NCBI GenBank assembly: GCA_020796225.1
Contig: CM036759.1
Coordinates: 65,614,590 to 65,678,589 of the forward strand
Direction: 5' to 3'
From: Arion vulgaris
Taxonomy: Eukaryota > Mollusca > Gastropoda > Stylommatophora > Arionidae
DNA: 64,000 nucleotides
Positions 21,820-32,045 of the stretch are shown piece after piece (the first letter of the stretch is position 1; each line of letters opens with the position of its first letter). A model generated the notes under the pieces. That model was not told where the DNA came from. It ran no database searches and worked only from the letters and a program-made list of their open reading frames with translations. The translations under genes were made by a program, and so were the position numbers.

Positions 21820-22480
21820 CTTGTCTCTAGCGGCTCCTACTGGAAGAATATGTTCCAACTACAAAGCAGAACTCATAGCCCTTCTGATGGCAGCACAGCA
21901 CATGAATAAGCTGCAAGCAGCTGCAAGCAAGATGGTATTTCTTACAGACTCATTGTCAGCTATACAAGCCCTGGAGGCTAAATCCACTGACAGCATAGTA
22001 CAAAAACTACAAAGAGAACTTGCTCAGCTTTCAGAAAAGGCAGAAATTACTGCAGTGATTCCATTCACTGTGGCATTGCAGGCAATGAGAGTGTGATGTC
22101 TTAGCTAAGGAGGCAGCACAAAGAGCAAATTTACTAACCCTTGTCTTTTCAAGAGGTCAAAACCCTCATACAGAGAAAATCTGCAGTGGACTGGAAGACA
22201 AACACTGGATATGATAATGGAAAAGACTCCCTCAAAGACCTAAGCAGAACAGACCAGGTCATTATATTTCACTACGCACCGGACACTGCAGACTCAACAA
22301 ACACTTATACAGACTAGAAATAAGTCAAACAGCTCTCTGCCAGTGTCAGCAGACAGAACAGACACCAGAGCATATCCTGCAAGACTGTCCTCTTTCAGTG
22401 AGCTGAGAAGCAACATGGCCACACCCAGCCGCACCTGGAAAACTAAGCTTGGGGAAACCTGACAGACCTGAAGCTGTCTG
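21820..22480 (+). pseudogene. LINE RNase H and C-terminal Cys/His tail (broken)
   Basis: NYKAELIALLMAAQHM carries the catalytic Glu of RNase HI and VFLTDSLSAIQAL the catalytic Asp (21845-21990). After a frameshift come LAKEAAQRANLL, then RTGHCRLNKHLYRLE and CQCQQTEQTPEHILQDCPL (about 22275-22390). The last motif is the Cys/His tail shared with 32046-32400 and 911-1100. Confidence 0.85.
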
Positions 22481-22535
22481 CCCAGTTTGTGGTCCACAGT
22501 AAATTAAGCGCATGACCAGAGATCGCTGAAGAAGA

Positions 22536-23200
22536 ATCTGACTATGACTGAGAGTCAGGATCGCCAGAGCATACTCAAGCACAGAAAGGACCAGACCCTG
22601 GTATAAAAGAAAAAGATGGCGCTGCTCACAATCCGACACAGCCATTATCCTCATCGCAGTCAAACCTTTCCTCGCCTCATTACTACATGAGCTATGTGTT
22701 CCGTAAAGCTAGACTACATCAAACCGCAACCCCAGGAATTTCATAGACTGAGATCGCTCCACCACTCTCTGAACACAAAACCACAGATGGTGCTGGAGTG
22801 TTAACGATGCAGTTATTTAAAGAGAACCATGTCACCGCTGCTTTCGTGGTTGACTAATGCCCTGCTTCATCACACCATCTCCCCTATGCGGTCGAGTTCT
22901 GACTGAATTTCCCTCCACAAGCTGTTCCTACCCTTTGTCCTGACGTATACACCAACACATCATCTGCATATGACATTGTCCTTCTTCTACCCGTGATCTG
23001 CTCTTCTGTGATTCTCACAGTATAGGTATTGAACAACACCGAGATAATGGTGCCCCTTGTGGTAAGCCAGGTGGATTGTTGTTGGTGATGACCCCCAGCT
23101 GCCACATTTAAACACTACTTTTGCTGGAAGAGGTCGTAAAGATCCAATTGAGGAGGAATGGCTGATATTGAGTTCCATCAGCTGTACCATTCATAATGCA
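22536..23200 (-). mobile_element. Older LINE (-), 5' part: reverse transcriptase palm and thumb
   Basis: The minus strand shows AYHKGHHYLGVVQYLY (decayed motif B, near 23060), MSYADDVLVYTSG (motif C with YADD, near 22980), then MTAMRIMAVSDCEQRHLFLL and YQGLVLSVLEYALAILTLS (thumb, near 22560-22660). It joins in frame to 18222 downward once the + strand LINE and one copy of ATCTGACTAT are removed. The 5' end of the copy is truncated at about 23200. Confidence 0.85.
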
Positions 23201-23369
23201 TACACATAGCATAAAAATGGCGAAAACTAATCATAATCATTGTTGCAACTTACCTGTAGTGTTTCGAGCTCCAGTTTTCAAGGATCTGAGTAATTATTTC
23301 TAGTTTTTTTTTGACCTGTAACACAATAATGTAAAGTTGAGATTCCTTCAAGTTTAGGAACTTTTGTAA

Positions 23370-23620
23370 ACATATATCAAATGCAAATAAACTTCACTGT
23401 ATACAGTTTCTTCTACAACAGAACATCAGGAAAGAAGGCGAGAGAAAGACCATGAAAAAAGATGGATAGATGGCATAGCAGAATCCTGTTAAAAAACAAA
23501 AATAACTATCACTCAAGACACTAGAACATTGTCAGACAAAAACATAAAACCATGACCCTGGGCAACAACCCGCAACAGTGTAACGACAAAAGAATTAGAT
23601 ACATATATGATATATAGATA
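23370..23620 (+). mobile_element. LINE C-terminal tail fragment (TWTMSKAHSQK family)
   Basis: TCTTCTACAACAGAACATCA, GGAAAGAAGGCGAG and the end GTGTAACGACAAAAG match the ends of the LINE copies at 63640-63860 (plus) and 58570-58740 (minus). Only the last ~80 codons and 3' end remain. Confidence 0.65.
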
Positions 23621-24584
23621 TAAAACTACATGTTGTAAAGCAAATATTATTTGCAATATTCAACAGAATAAATGTGCTATAGTATCATAAACAAATAACA
23701 ATGATAACTCATAACATTGCTTCTTGAGAAGCTCATAAAAAAGCTTGAGAGTTGTTGAGACTCACAAATAAGTAGCAGTTTCAAGTTTAGTTACATTACT
23801 TACTAGTCAGTAGTGATACTATTTATGATACATACTGACTTACTACATTACGCAGAAGAGTAAAGTAACAGGTACTTATATACTCATAATACTGACTTAC
23901 TCTACTTACTGACTCAGAGACCGTCTCTGAAACATTTTTAACAATAACAACTCTAGCTAGGCTACCAAATCACAGCTTCTTTATTCGATTAAAAACCTGA
24001 GACACCTAGTTTAATATTATTATTGATTCTGATACAAAACTAGTAGTCATATTTATAATAAAGTATTTTTTAAATATCATTGATCAACATTGACTCTCAT
24101 TGTTCTCAGTTCACTGTCATGATACATGATTGAGTCTGACAGTTGTAGTTAGGTAGTTAGTAGAAGTAGTTATTATTAGTTTAGTTAAGTAGTTGTTGAC
24201 TTATTTTCATGACAGACTCACAGACTGAGCAACTCAGCAACGCCACGGAAAAAAACATGAACACGAATTTTTCAAGACTACAATGGAATGGCTAAATATT
24301 ACATGATAAATATGTCGTATGATTAAAGGAAATAACAAAAACATCATATACTTACACTTTTCACACACCATGATAAGAAAATAATAAAGACAAGGATTTA
24401 TAAATTCTGAACTGGCTAGTTCGTTGTGTTGTGATTAACTTCCGTTTTGATTCTCTGGTTCACGTTTTTAAAGATTAAATTAAAAAATAGTAGGATTGTT
24501 TATGTGAAAACAAAACACATATTTTGTGACGATCTGCTTCGAATTAGCAAAGAATGAAAATAGCCAATAGTATCTACTTCTTAC
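23621..24584. other. AT-rich spacer with ACT/GTA-rich low complexity
   Basis: Between about 23780 and 24260 words such as ACTTACT, CTGACT and AGTAG recur irregularly. No gene or element was recognised. Confidence 0.4.
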
Positions 24585-24695
24585 CCGTTGTATGGAATTA
24601 CCCGTTGTACAAGTGAAACATATTTTTGTCCCAGGTCATTCTGGGGTGAAGAGCAACGAAAGAGCAGATGCACCAGCGAGTAATGAATGCTACGA
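24585..24695 (+). mobile_element. LINE RNase H scrap
   Basis: The plus strand reads IFVPGHSGVKSNERADAPAS, the well known PGH.GV.GNE.AD..A block near the C-terminal side of LINE RNase H domains. Neighbouring domain parts are missing. Confidence 0.7.
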
Positions 24696-24699
24696 TCAA

Positions 24700-25975
24700 A
24701 AGGCTCATGAGGTCATGGTGGTAACATGAGCCAGGGTTAGCGAGGGGCGCGCTAACCAAGACCCTGCCCCTAACCTCCACGCGGTGACCCTGGAAACAGA
24801 CTCTGGTTCTGGTCTGGCTAAGAGGGGCAGGGATCGGGAGAGGAAACTACTGGTAGTGGTAGCAGTGCAATTACGGAAATACGATAAAGATACATACAAA
24901 TAAAATGAACAATTCTCCTGACCGATGTCCAACAAGATATTGCCCAAGTCCCTGAACGCAAAGAAACAGCAAAGAAACGTCTCAGACATGGATGAGAGGT
25001 GCATCCAGTGACCAAAGTATGCCCACGTAGGGCGAAGCTCGAAGCCCTGAGGAGGGGGCAAACATTGCCAGCCCGTCGGCAAGAATAAATAAGGCAGGAC
25101 CGTAACGAATGAAAGTCTACCCTCGTGTTGGTGCGAGAGAAGATTGCAGCTGACCCGCATTGGTAGCCTGGTGCAGATACATGTACTGGGCAAGGTTTGC
25201 CGAGCGCAAAAGAACAAGTTGCGTTTAGTGCATAACGAAACTACCCGCCCTGGGAAAACCGTGCAAGGTACTGTGGATTAAAATTAACATCCCCGGAAGA
25301 ACTGAGGTTGGTGATGCCTAGCGGAACTGCCAGCCTTGGGGCAACTGGGCAAGGTTCGATTGCAGTCGTAACTAACATCCCGGAATAACTGGGGCGGGTG
25401 ATGGCGGCGAGCGCAAAATCCTCAGTTACGCTTATAGTGCCGACTGAAACGACCCTCTACATTGTTTGTACTCGGTTCTATGCCAGTGCTTTCGAGGTAA
25501 ATTGCAAATTGCCACGTACCGATACGCGTCTAGAAAAGGCTGAGAATGTTCCTTCCGCGGATCAAACTCAAAAAGTACGGTAAAGCAAGGCCGACAATGT
25601 ACGGATCAAACAGGAAGACCGGGTCCTGAACATTGGCGAAGGCCGATACTTTACACGGTGTTTTATACGAGTAAGACGCCGTCCGAGGACAAGCTGACAA
25701 GCCGAGAAATACTTCCAGTCAGAACGGGTAAAGCAGCGTAACTCACTGTCTTGGCGTAGATCACAAAGCCCAAATATACGGCAAAGTTGATCGAAAAGGC
25801 GTAGATCCGAAAGGATCGTTCTAGGGAAGTTCACCCTAGTAAATCAAAAGCTGGCAGAAAACGGACGGCGGGCCTAGTCACCATGGGCGCACAATCGTCC
25901 CGACGTAGATCACCCTGTTCTGCCAGTGGACCAATTATACATCACAATAAGAATGATCAAATTGGCCGTGAAGAA
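24700..25975. other. Unrecognised GC-richer block with internal near-repeats
   Basis: Base composition is clearly more GC-rich than both neighbours. Two related segments, about 25255-25320 and 25350-25410, share GCAAGGT, TAACATCC and CGGAA.AACTG with GGTGATG. The minus strand is open from 25217 to 24705 (170 codons) without motifs I know, and the plus strand from 25398 to 25583. From about 25800 to 25960 the words ACCCTAGTAAATCAAAAG and ATCACCCTGTTC hint at a very decayed family A copy, ending in (GAA)n at 25982-26000. Confidence 0.35.
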
Positions 25976-26029
25976 TGTTAGCAGAAGAAGAAGAAGAAGA
26001 ATGCTACGATCGAGAACGGGACTTCTATG

Positions 26030-26165
26030 GCAAATGGAAGAAGACTAGCAATGCTGAAACACGTAAAACAAACTACCGTAATTTTACAAAGTACAAAAAC
26101 AATAATAATACACAGCGACGTTTCGACTAAAAGGTCTTTATCAAGCAAATGATACACCAGAAGGG
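26030..26165 (-). mobile_element. Penelope-like element terminal (pLTR-like) fragment
   Basis: Reversed, this reads a hammerhead-like core, then a spacer, then TACTTTG and an ACGTGTTTCAGC-like end. The same arrangement occurs at 26869-26990, 37970-38095, 50095-50215 (minus) and 50325-50440. Penelope-like elements carry hammerhead motifs in their terminal repeats, which is the basis for the assignment. Confidence 0.55.
26113..26146 (-). ncRNA. Hammerhead-ribozyme-like core, copy 1
   Basis: The minus strand reads GC-TTGATAA, a hairpin GAC(C)TTTTA(GTC), then GAAACGTCGC. This fits the hammerhead order CUGANGA, stem II, GAAA, short stem III, GUC cleavage triplet. Positions 3 and 8 are U and A instead of C and G. 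Confidence 0.4.
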
Positions 26166-26809
26166 AAGAAATTCACTTAGATGGTGAGACATAACGATTG
26201 GTTATTGGCAGCGCCGGATTGCTTATAGCAGAAGTAGAAATGCTACGGCCCCGCGCTCTAGGGGCCGCGCCTATGTGACAGAGCCAAGCTGTCACTAGTC
26301 ATAAACAAGGAACCAAGGTTGGGAGGTGGGCAATAATATCCCCCTTTCATGTTTTCTTATTTATGTTATTTATTTTTCTGGCTCAACATATAAATACTTA
26401 TACAAATAAAGGAAAGGGACATACATCATACTTATCAAAAACATGTCAGGAATTTATCCATCTAATTTCATTAAGCTTACTGGATCATATTATTTGTGAA
26501 ATTAAGAAATGCAAGTACTATTCCGTATTACTGACTCTACTCCAGACATTTCGATGTGGACCAGCTCACTGTAATAGTGCGCTATGTATTACCATCTGAA
26601 CCAGTGGAAAGGTTTGTGAAGTTCTTGGTTATGGAAGGTCATACGCTGAACAATCTGCCCAAAGTTTACTTGATGTTTTAAAGAAAATGGCATTGATATC
26701 AAAGACTGTCGTGGTCAAAGCATGACGAGACCCACCCAGAACTAGGGTTGTCTTTTAACAATTCACAGGAAAAAACTACGAACATATTCTCAACGTTGGC
26801 TTCTCATGA

Positions 26810-26990
26810 TGAAAACAAACGTTAGTGTATGCATTATAATTATGATTTAAAAAATCCAGCACCCTGTTGCTCGTTGCTTGATAAAGGCCTGCTGGTCGAA
26901 ATGTTGCTGTATGTTGTCATTGTTTGTGTAATTTGTAAAACTATAGTACTTTGTGATTACGTGTTTTGCCAATCAAATAGTTTCAGTCTC
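26810..26990 (+). mobile_element. Penelope-like terminal fragment inserted in the hAT relic
   Basis: The core at 26876-26909 is followed by TTTGTAAAACTATAGTACTT and ATTACGTGTTTTGCC, as in the other four copies. Transposase sequence resumes just after it. Confidence 0.6.
26876..26909 (+). ncRNA. Hammerhead-ribozyme-like core, copy 2
   Basis: GC-TTGATAA, hairpin (A)GGCC-TGCT-GGTC, then GAAATGTTGC. Stem II is strong (GGCC/GGTC with one G-U). U3-A8 replaces C3-G8, as in the other copies. Confidence 0.4.
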
Positions 26991-27249
26991 GTCTATATTG
27001 TGATTATTCCCAAATGTAGAAATAGTCTTACGAATTTACTTGTCCTTACTGTTCTAACTGTAGCGGAGAACGTTCTTTTCAACATAAAGCGTATAAAAGT
27101 GAGTTAAGGAACACGATGGACAAGATCGTCAAATAACCTCACCTTAATGAACATTGAATGTAATTCTACTTTAGAAATTGATTTGTCTAGTATTATCTCT
27201 AAATTTGCTCACATTAAATCGAGAAAGTTTGTTTGAAAAAGGTGTTTTA

Positions 27250-29734
27250 TTTTTTAAATATCAAAAAAAAAGGGCCCCGGCAAAATTTTTAAAGGCCCGC
27301 GCTGGCCTAATCCGGCACTTTTTGGTTTTTTACTAAACGACGTCATTCCGGGGAAACCCCAAGACATAAGGAAATTAAACAAAAACCCCAAACGCCCATA
27401 AAACCACGGAGACAAAGAAAAGAACAGGCTCTGAAGATTTAAACAAGATGAAGGTTTCCCCGGGGAATTTAACATCCCCGATAGGTGCAGAAGAAAAACC
27501 ACGCGAAAACCCCCCGTAGAAAATCAATCAACACAGAAGGGGTTATTAGCTAAAAAAAGTACATGTTGGGAGGAGATCGGAAATTATAAAAAATTTGAAG
27601 ATGATCTAAAATGAAAAAGGAATACGATTTGAGAGGGAGGAGGCATGGGGGGGTTTAAACCCCGCCACTTGCATACCTTGACATCTGTTGAGGGGGTTTT
27701 TAACTACCTGGAGGAATTTGCCTTTTTTATTCTTCTGAACATCCATATCGAAACTTGCCCACTGGGGATTTGTAGTGACTGAACCTGAGGGGATTTCGTT
27801 TGCCAGAGGCCCCGAGGTGACACCCAATTCGGTTTTATTTATAGGTATTTCGTTAATACATCTTCCCGAAGCCTTGGGGTGGGGTATTTTTTGCTTTCGG
27901 GGCCCGGCCAAACAGGGGGCGTTCGAATTCCTTTTTCCCCAGGATTTTTCCATGGTTTTTACTGGGACAAACGGGGCAGACATTTTTCAGGCCCCCTTCA
28001 AAGCTTTTTTTGGGTGATGGGGGTGGTTTTGCTTTTTTCCCAGAAGGGGACAGCTTGGGGAAAGCCGGTTCTTTTCCCGTCCAACCCAGAGAGGTTTGAC
28101 TATTCTGTCGGGGAAAGTGTTTGGATCTGGTGCCCGGGGTGGTTGAAATATAATGACCTGGCCTTTTCGGGGTTAGGTTTTTTGGGGGAGTTTTCCCAAA
28201 TCATATCCATGTTTTTTTCCCCCACTGCAGATTTTCGTAGGGTTTTTACTTTGGCAAGGGTTGAATTTGTTTTTGGACTGCCCTCCTTAGCAAAGACATC
28301 GCACCCATGCCTGAATGCCAAAAGGAGATGGAACCACGCGGAATTTCGTTTTTCTAAAAGCGACAAGTTTTTTGGGGTTTGTGTTGTCAGTGGATTTAGC
28401 CCGGGGCCCGTATAGCTGACAGTGAGCTGTAAGAAATACCCATCTGCCAAACCATTAGAAAAATGACATGGGGAAACCTCAAAACAAAAAAAGGTGGAAA
28501 TGTTGAACAAGGCGAGTTTTTTAAACGTTTTAGAAAAGAAATGGCAGCCGTTTTAATATCATTCTTCACATGGGTAATGCGGACCATTAAAAATATTCCA
28601 TCTTCTCTTTTCATATTCTTTTTTCCATGTATTTCAGTGAGGATTGAGAAAAAAATGGGGGGATGATCCCACCATAAACAGTTTTTCTTTTTGGGAGCCC
28701 AACCAACCAGTTTAGTTTTAAATTTCATTGACCCCCCAAGTCTAGAATTGCTCTGACTCCCCCGCAATATCTCCAACAGCGTCCAGCGACTGACCACCAT
28801 TGATTTGATTATTTTAGCCCACCACGAGTTAGGTTCTTTTTTTGTACTCCAATTTTTAAACCCAGCTCCTGCAATTTAGAAGGTAAGTGGGTTGTTTAAA
28901 AGAAAACTTTTGCGGAGCAGAGGGGTGTTAAAAATTTCGCTCTATCCATTTGGACTCGAAGGGGAGACCCCCGCCTGTCGTTTTTTCCCGCCAAGACACC
29001 GTGCCCCGAACAAGATAAGGGATTCAAAAATTTTTGACGCTTTAACAGTCCATTGCCCCACCAACCCGTTTACTTTTGGGGGCATTTAAAAGAATCACCC
29101 GAATGCACGAGAGGAGTTTTTATCAGCCCAAGTAAAAAAATTTGTCACCCGCCAGTACTCCCTTAATCTTAATCCCCGTTTAATTAGCTTTGATTGGGTT
29201 TTTAATGAAAATTTTTTATGCACATTCTAAAATTGAGGGGGTTCAGAATTTAGTTCTTTTACGTCTGACCCTGATAAGGAGAGGGGGGCACAATCAAAAC
29301 AAACTGGTACGATCAGTCACTAGACGCTGTTGGGGATATTGGAAGGGGACCGAGTACGTACATGCCAGAGGCAATGAAGATATTTGAAATCCACCCCGAT
29401 ATGGTGGCAGAGTCAGCCCTCCTGTTTCATTAATCGACACCCAAGGATCCGAAATTGAAAGTATCTTCTGCCTTTTAAATCGTATGTTATTTTTATCCAG
29501 TTTTCCGTCTGAAGAGAAAATTTAGAAGATATTTGAACTATTTTTTTTGTGTGGTGACTGATTTACTTTTTTTTTGACGATTTTAATTTTAGTATTATTT
29601 TTGTTTTTCGATTGATTTTTAAACGAACCATCTTCTACTGGGTTTTGGTGAGAATTCTTTCCCCTATGTCTTGACGGGTGTGAGAGAGGCATTTTCAGAC
29701 CAACAAAAATTAAAAAATAGACAAATAAAAGATT
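27250..29734. other. Second low-quality, homopolymer-rich block
   Basis: It begins inside the right end of the hAT-like element and shows the same texture as 12651-17160: many GGGG, CCCC and TTTT runs. Damaged LINE tails can be recognised: around 27520-27590 (ATCAATCAACACAGAAGG, like 47260-47280), on the minus strand at 28740-28800 (SRWTLLEILR, compare DRWTLLDLLRQ at 47670) and around 29310-29340. Open frames of 60-180 codons occur on both strands without known motifs and are best seen as artefacts. Confidence 0.55.
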
Positions 29735-29897
29735 TCTAGTAATAATTTAAGAACGGTACGAAAGCAATAGAATAATAATAATAGTAGTTACATGGATGTC
29801 CTGCTCGTGTGGTGCCGGGGGCCGTAAGGGAAGCAAAAAATAATGCCACTGCGACCCACAAGGCATGTCGTAAGAGGCGACTGATGTAGGGCCTAGG

Positions 29898-30254
29898 TAC
29901 AGCCAACTGTAAATAACTAGGCCTAACAACTGACGGAAAACCCTGACCTAGGTCAGATCGGGGGAGGAGCTGGAATTTATAGATGTTTGAAAGAACACTG
30001 CAAGCTTTTTGCAATTTTACTCAATTCTGTGAGTCTATGGTTAAAATTGGTAAAATATTCATTATATTGATATTCCTTATGGTTAAACTTAACTTGTTGC
30101 GTAATATAACTACGAATTAGCATTTTGTGTTGATTTTAAAATGATTTCGTCTATATACAACAATACTGGAATGCGAGGTCACGTGGTGTAGTTGTGGTCT
30201 TATTTCCCATAATCCTTCCTAAGTTCGCAGGCCCATAATTTTATAGTTGGCTCT
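29898..30254. mobile_element. hAT-type MITE of about 357 bp
   Basis: The ends read ACAGCCAACTGTAAA (plus strand) and AGAGCCAACTATAAA (minus strand), an imperfect inverted repeat. The 8-base duplication GGCCTAGG outside them fits the hAT superfamily. No coding capacity is seen. Confidence 0.75.
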
Positions 30255-30379
30255 GGCCTAGGGAAGCTACCCTAGTAAATAAAAAACGTTGCATAAATCG
30301 GATGTGCTAACCTACTTGTAGGCGCGTAACTGGCACAACGTACAATCCCTCTTAGGTTTGGATCACATACAGATCACAC

Positions 30380-30657
30380 AGAGTGGTTAACAAGTGGTCG
30401 ATATGGTGCGTTGGATGGAATCACACGAGTGGTTAACAAGTGGTCGATATGGTGCGTTGGATGGAATCACACAGAGTGGTTAACAAGTGGTCGATATGGT
30501 GCGTTGGATGGAATCACACAGAGTGGTTAACAAGTGGTCGATATGGTGCGTTGGATGGAATCACAGAATCACACAGAGTGGTTAACAAGTGGTCGATATG
30601 GTGCGTTGGATGGAATCACACAGAGTGGTTAACAAGTGGTCGATATGGTGCGTTGGA
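30380..30657 (+). repeat. Tandem array of about 47 bp, six units
   Basis: Units contain GAGTGGTTAACAAGTGG, TCGATATGGTGCGTTGGATG and GAATCACACA. Each is the 3' end of family A plus a few upstream bases, so the array arose inside this repeat copy. Confidence 0.9.
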
Positions 30658-30739
30658 TGAAGAAGAAGAAGATCAAATAGTTTACGCGAATCTGGTATTG
30701 CCATTTTCACGCAGCAAACTACCAACTCAATTTGTTCTT

Positions 30740-31400
30740 CATTTGCTCGCATGGAAAACTTCTGTTGACTCATAGAATCGTTGTTCTTCTTCTTTGTCAG
30801 TCACACTTCTATGGGTTGTTGCCCAGTATAGTATTTTCTGTTTTATTTTCTTGCGCTGCTCTAGTGACCTGTGTGATATTTATTTTTGCTTTTAGACAGG
30901 ATGCTTCTATGCCATCTAACCATAATGTCGTGGCCTGATGAAAGTCTCTCTTTCCTGATGTTCTGTTGTAGAAGACTGTATACAGTGTAGTTTTGTTGCA
31001 TTCTTAGTAAGTGCATGTACCGCTTCATTCTTTGTTTTTCAATGTAATTCAAGCAAGGTTATGTCCCAACTTTCTTTCTTATGCTGATGAGTCTTTTCTG
31101 GTGTTGCTGGTAACTTTTCGCAGTCATCGTATTTCACATGTAGTTATTTTATGCGACTGTGCTTTGCTCGTTGTCCATATTTGGCTCTGGTACCACAGAG
31201 TAGGCATATAAATGCTGTTGATCATCTGTTGCTTAGTGAGATATTTGTATACATTAACAATGTGTTAGCTGGTAGGTTACAGCATTTTCTTTTTCCTTTC
31301 TGTAACTGTGCTTTGTTCATTGTCCATGTTTGGCTTTGGTAACACAGAATAGGCATGAAAAAATGCTGTTGCATGAGAGGTTAATAATAGTAAGGAAAGA
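30740..31400 (-). mobile_element. LINE C-terminal fragment (TWTMSKAHSQK family)
   Basis: The minus strand reads NYIEKQRMKRYMHLLRMQQN and QQNIRKERLSS (31052-30900), parallel to NYIEKQRMKWFGHLIRM at 58740-58826. Upstream, near 31150-31360, traces of the Y.SQTWTMS-type block appear twice on the minus strand, suggesting an internal duplication (GTCCATATTTGGCTCTGGTA near 31170 and GTCCATGTTTGGCTTTGGTA near 31322). Confidence 0.65.
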
Positions 31401-32040
31401 ATTAAGGAAACTGAAATTAATATACCTTGTTTGTTTGTGCATTCTAGGTAACATTTATCAAGCAATTCTGATGAACAGCTTTCTCCATCAAATTGAATTG
31501 TCAAAAAACAATAAGTATAGTACGTCTCTCTTTATAAATAGATGTATTTAACTATGAGTTATTGTTGAACTTACTAATGGTAGTGCGGCATACTGTTGCT
31601 AGGAGATGGCTAACGAACTCATTTTGACTCTCATGGATTCGTTTCATAACATAATGTGTGAATCAGACGACTTGTTAACGTTACTCATACCAGTAGCTAT
31701 TCTATTCTGGTATCAGTTCGTTCATAAACACAATCAACGTATGAAACGTTACATGGAAATGAAGGCTATTGATGGTAAATATTTGTGCAGGCATTAACTC
31801 TTTGTATACGCATAATAAACTATGTTTCTGCATGCTATTTTTTAGAAATACATTTACATTTTTCAGAGAGAGTGATCTTACAAAATGCATTATTATTTTA
31901 TGTTGTTAAGTATTAGAGTCATATATTAAACATCATCAGAATGTGCAAGGTTGACAGTTATAATTTAGAAATGCAATTGCTGGATTCTACAAAGTATTAT
32001 ATATTTTTTCTTCTTTCTTCTTTGCGTTCGGTTTCGTATG
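31401..32040. other. Spacer with one small uncharacterised ORF
   Basis: A 63-codon frame (31606-31797, plus) starts MANELILTLMDSF and includes LLTLLIPVAILFWYQFVH, a possible hydrophobic stretch. I do not recognise it and there is no supporting context. The rest is AT-rich without features. Confidence 0.2.
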
Positions 32041-32045
32041 CTCGT

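Larger units (their letters stand above)
18223..22535 (+). mobile_element. Nearly full-length LINE inserted into the older LINE
   Basis: A 10-base target-site duplication, ATCTGACTAT, lies at 18213-18222 and 22536-22545. The 5' end reads CCTCCATATTAGCCTCACC. Inside are a 5' region with Cys-rich coding traces (CSGCNQPIPSYG), a decayed endonuclease region (about 19170-19560), reverse transcriptase (about 20190-20930), RNase H (about 21820-22090) and a Cys/His tail (about 22250-22390). The 3' end is GCTGAAGAAGAA, a short GAA tail. At 4.3 kb the size fits a LINE with RT and RNase H. Many stops and frameshifts make it inactive. Confidence 0.88.
26365..27245 (+). pseudogene. hAT-like transposase relic (DUF4371 and C-terminal dimerisation parts)
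   Basis: The N-terminal half reads LAQHINTYTNKGKGHTSYLS followed by FIHLISLSLLDHIICEIK. This resembles the L..HI...GN.G.G..SYLS ... I...I..AKYFS segment of DUF4371/ZMYM-type transposases. After a frameshift come SLLDVLKKM and traces of the DCRGQ-like block (about 26690-26720). Past the Penelope-like insertion, TVAENVLFNIKRIKVS and then LMNIECNSTLEID (about 27050-27190) match the hAT C-terminal dimerisation region. The gene is broken by stops, frameshifts and the insertion. Confidence 0.75.
26206..27320 (+). mobile_element. hAT-like DNA transposon (ZMYM/DUF4371-type), interrupted
   Basis: The left end reads CAGCGCCGGATTGC (from about 26206). The right end, reversed, reads AGTGCCGGATTAGGCC (to about 27320), so GYGCCGGATT forms the inverted terminus. 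Both ends adjoin GC-rich GGGGCC-type sequence. The interior carries the transposase relic at 26365-27245 and a Penelope-like fragment at 26810-26990. The right end lies in the poorly polished block, so its exact boundary and any target duplication are uncertain. Confidence 0.65.
29800..30665 (+). mobile_element. Family A repeat split by a hAT-type MITE, with an amplified 3' end
   Basis: The left part (29800-29897) has the family A start and GTCGTAAGAGGCGAC. The right part (30263-30665) continues with GAAGCTACCCTAGTAA, CTACTTGTAGGCGC and the end. GGCCTAGG occurs on both sides of the break (29890-29897, 30255-30262). The terminal segment, normally once per element, is repeated six times before the GAAGAAGAAG tail. 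Confidence 0.85.

Noticed and set aside
24705..25217. 170-codon minus-strand ORF as a host gene
   Set aside because: No recognised motif, no splice or start context and a GC-rich setting that favours chance ORFs. Kept only as part of an unrecognised block.
27606..28800. ORFs of 125-178 codons on both strands as genes
   Set aside because: They lie in the poorly polished block, overlap on opposite strands and show no motif. One of them (28396-28800, minus) contains a damaged LINE tail.
31606..31797. 63-codon ORF with a hydrophobic stretch as a small gene
   Set aside because: Chance ORFs of this size are common in the window and nothing around it supports expression. Mentioned only in the spacer entry.
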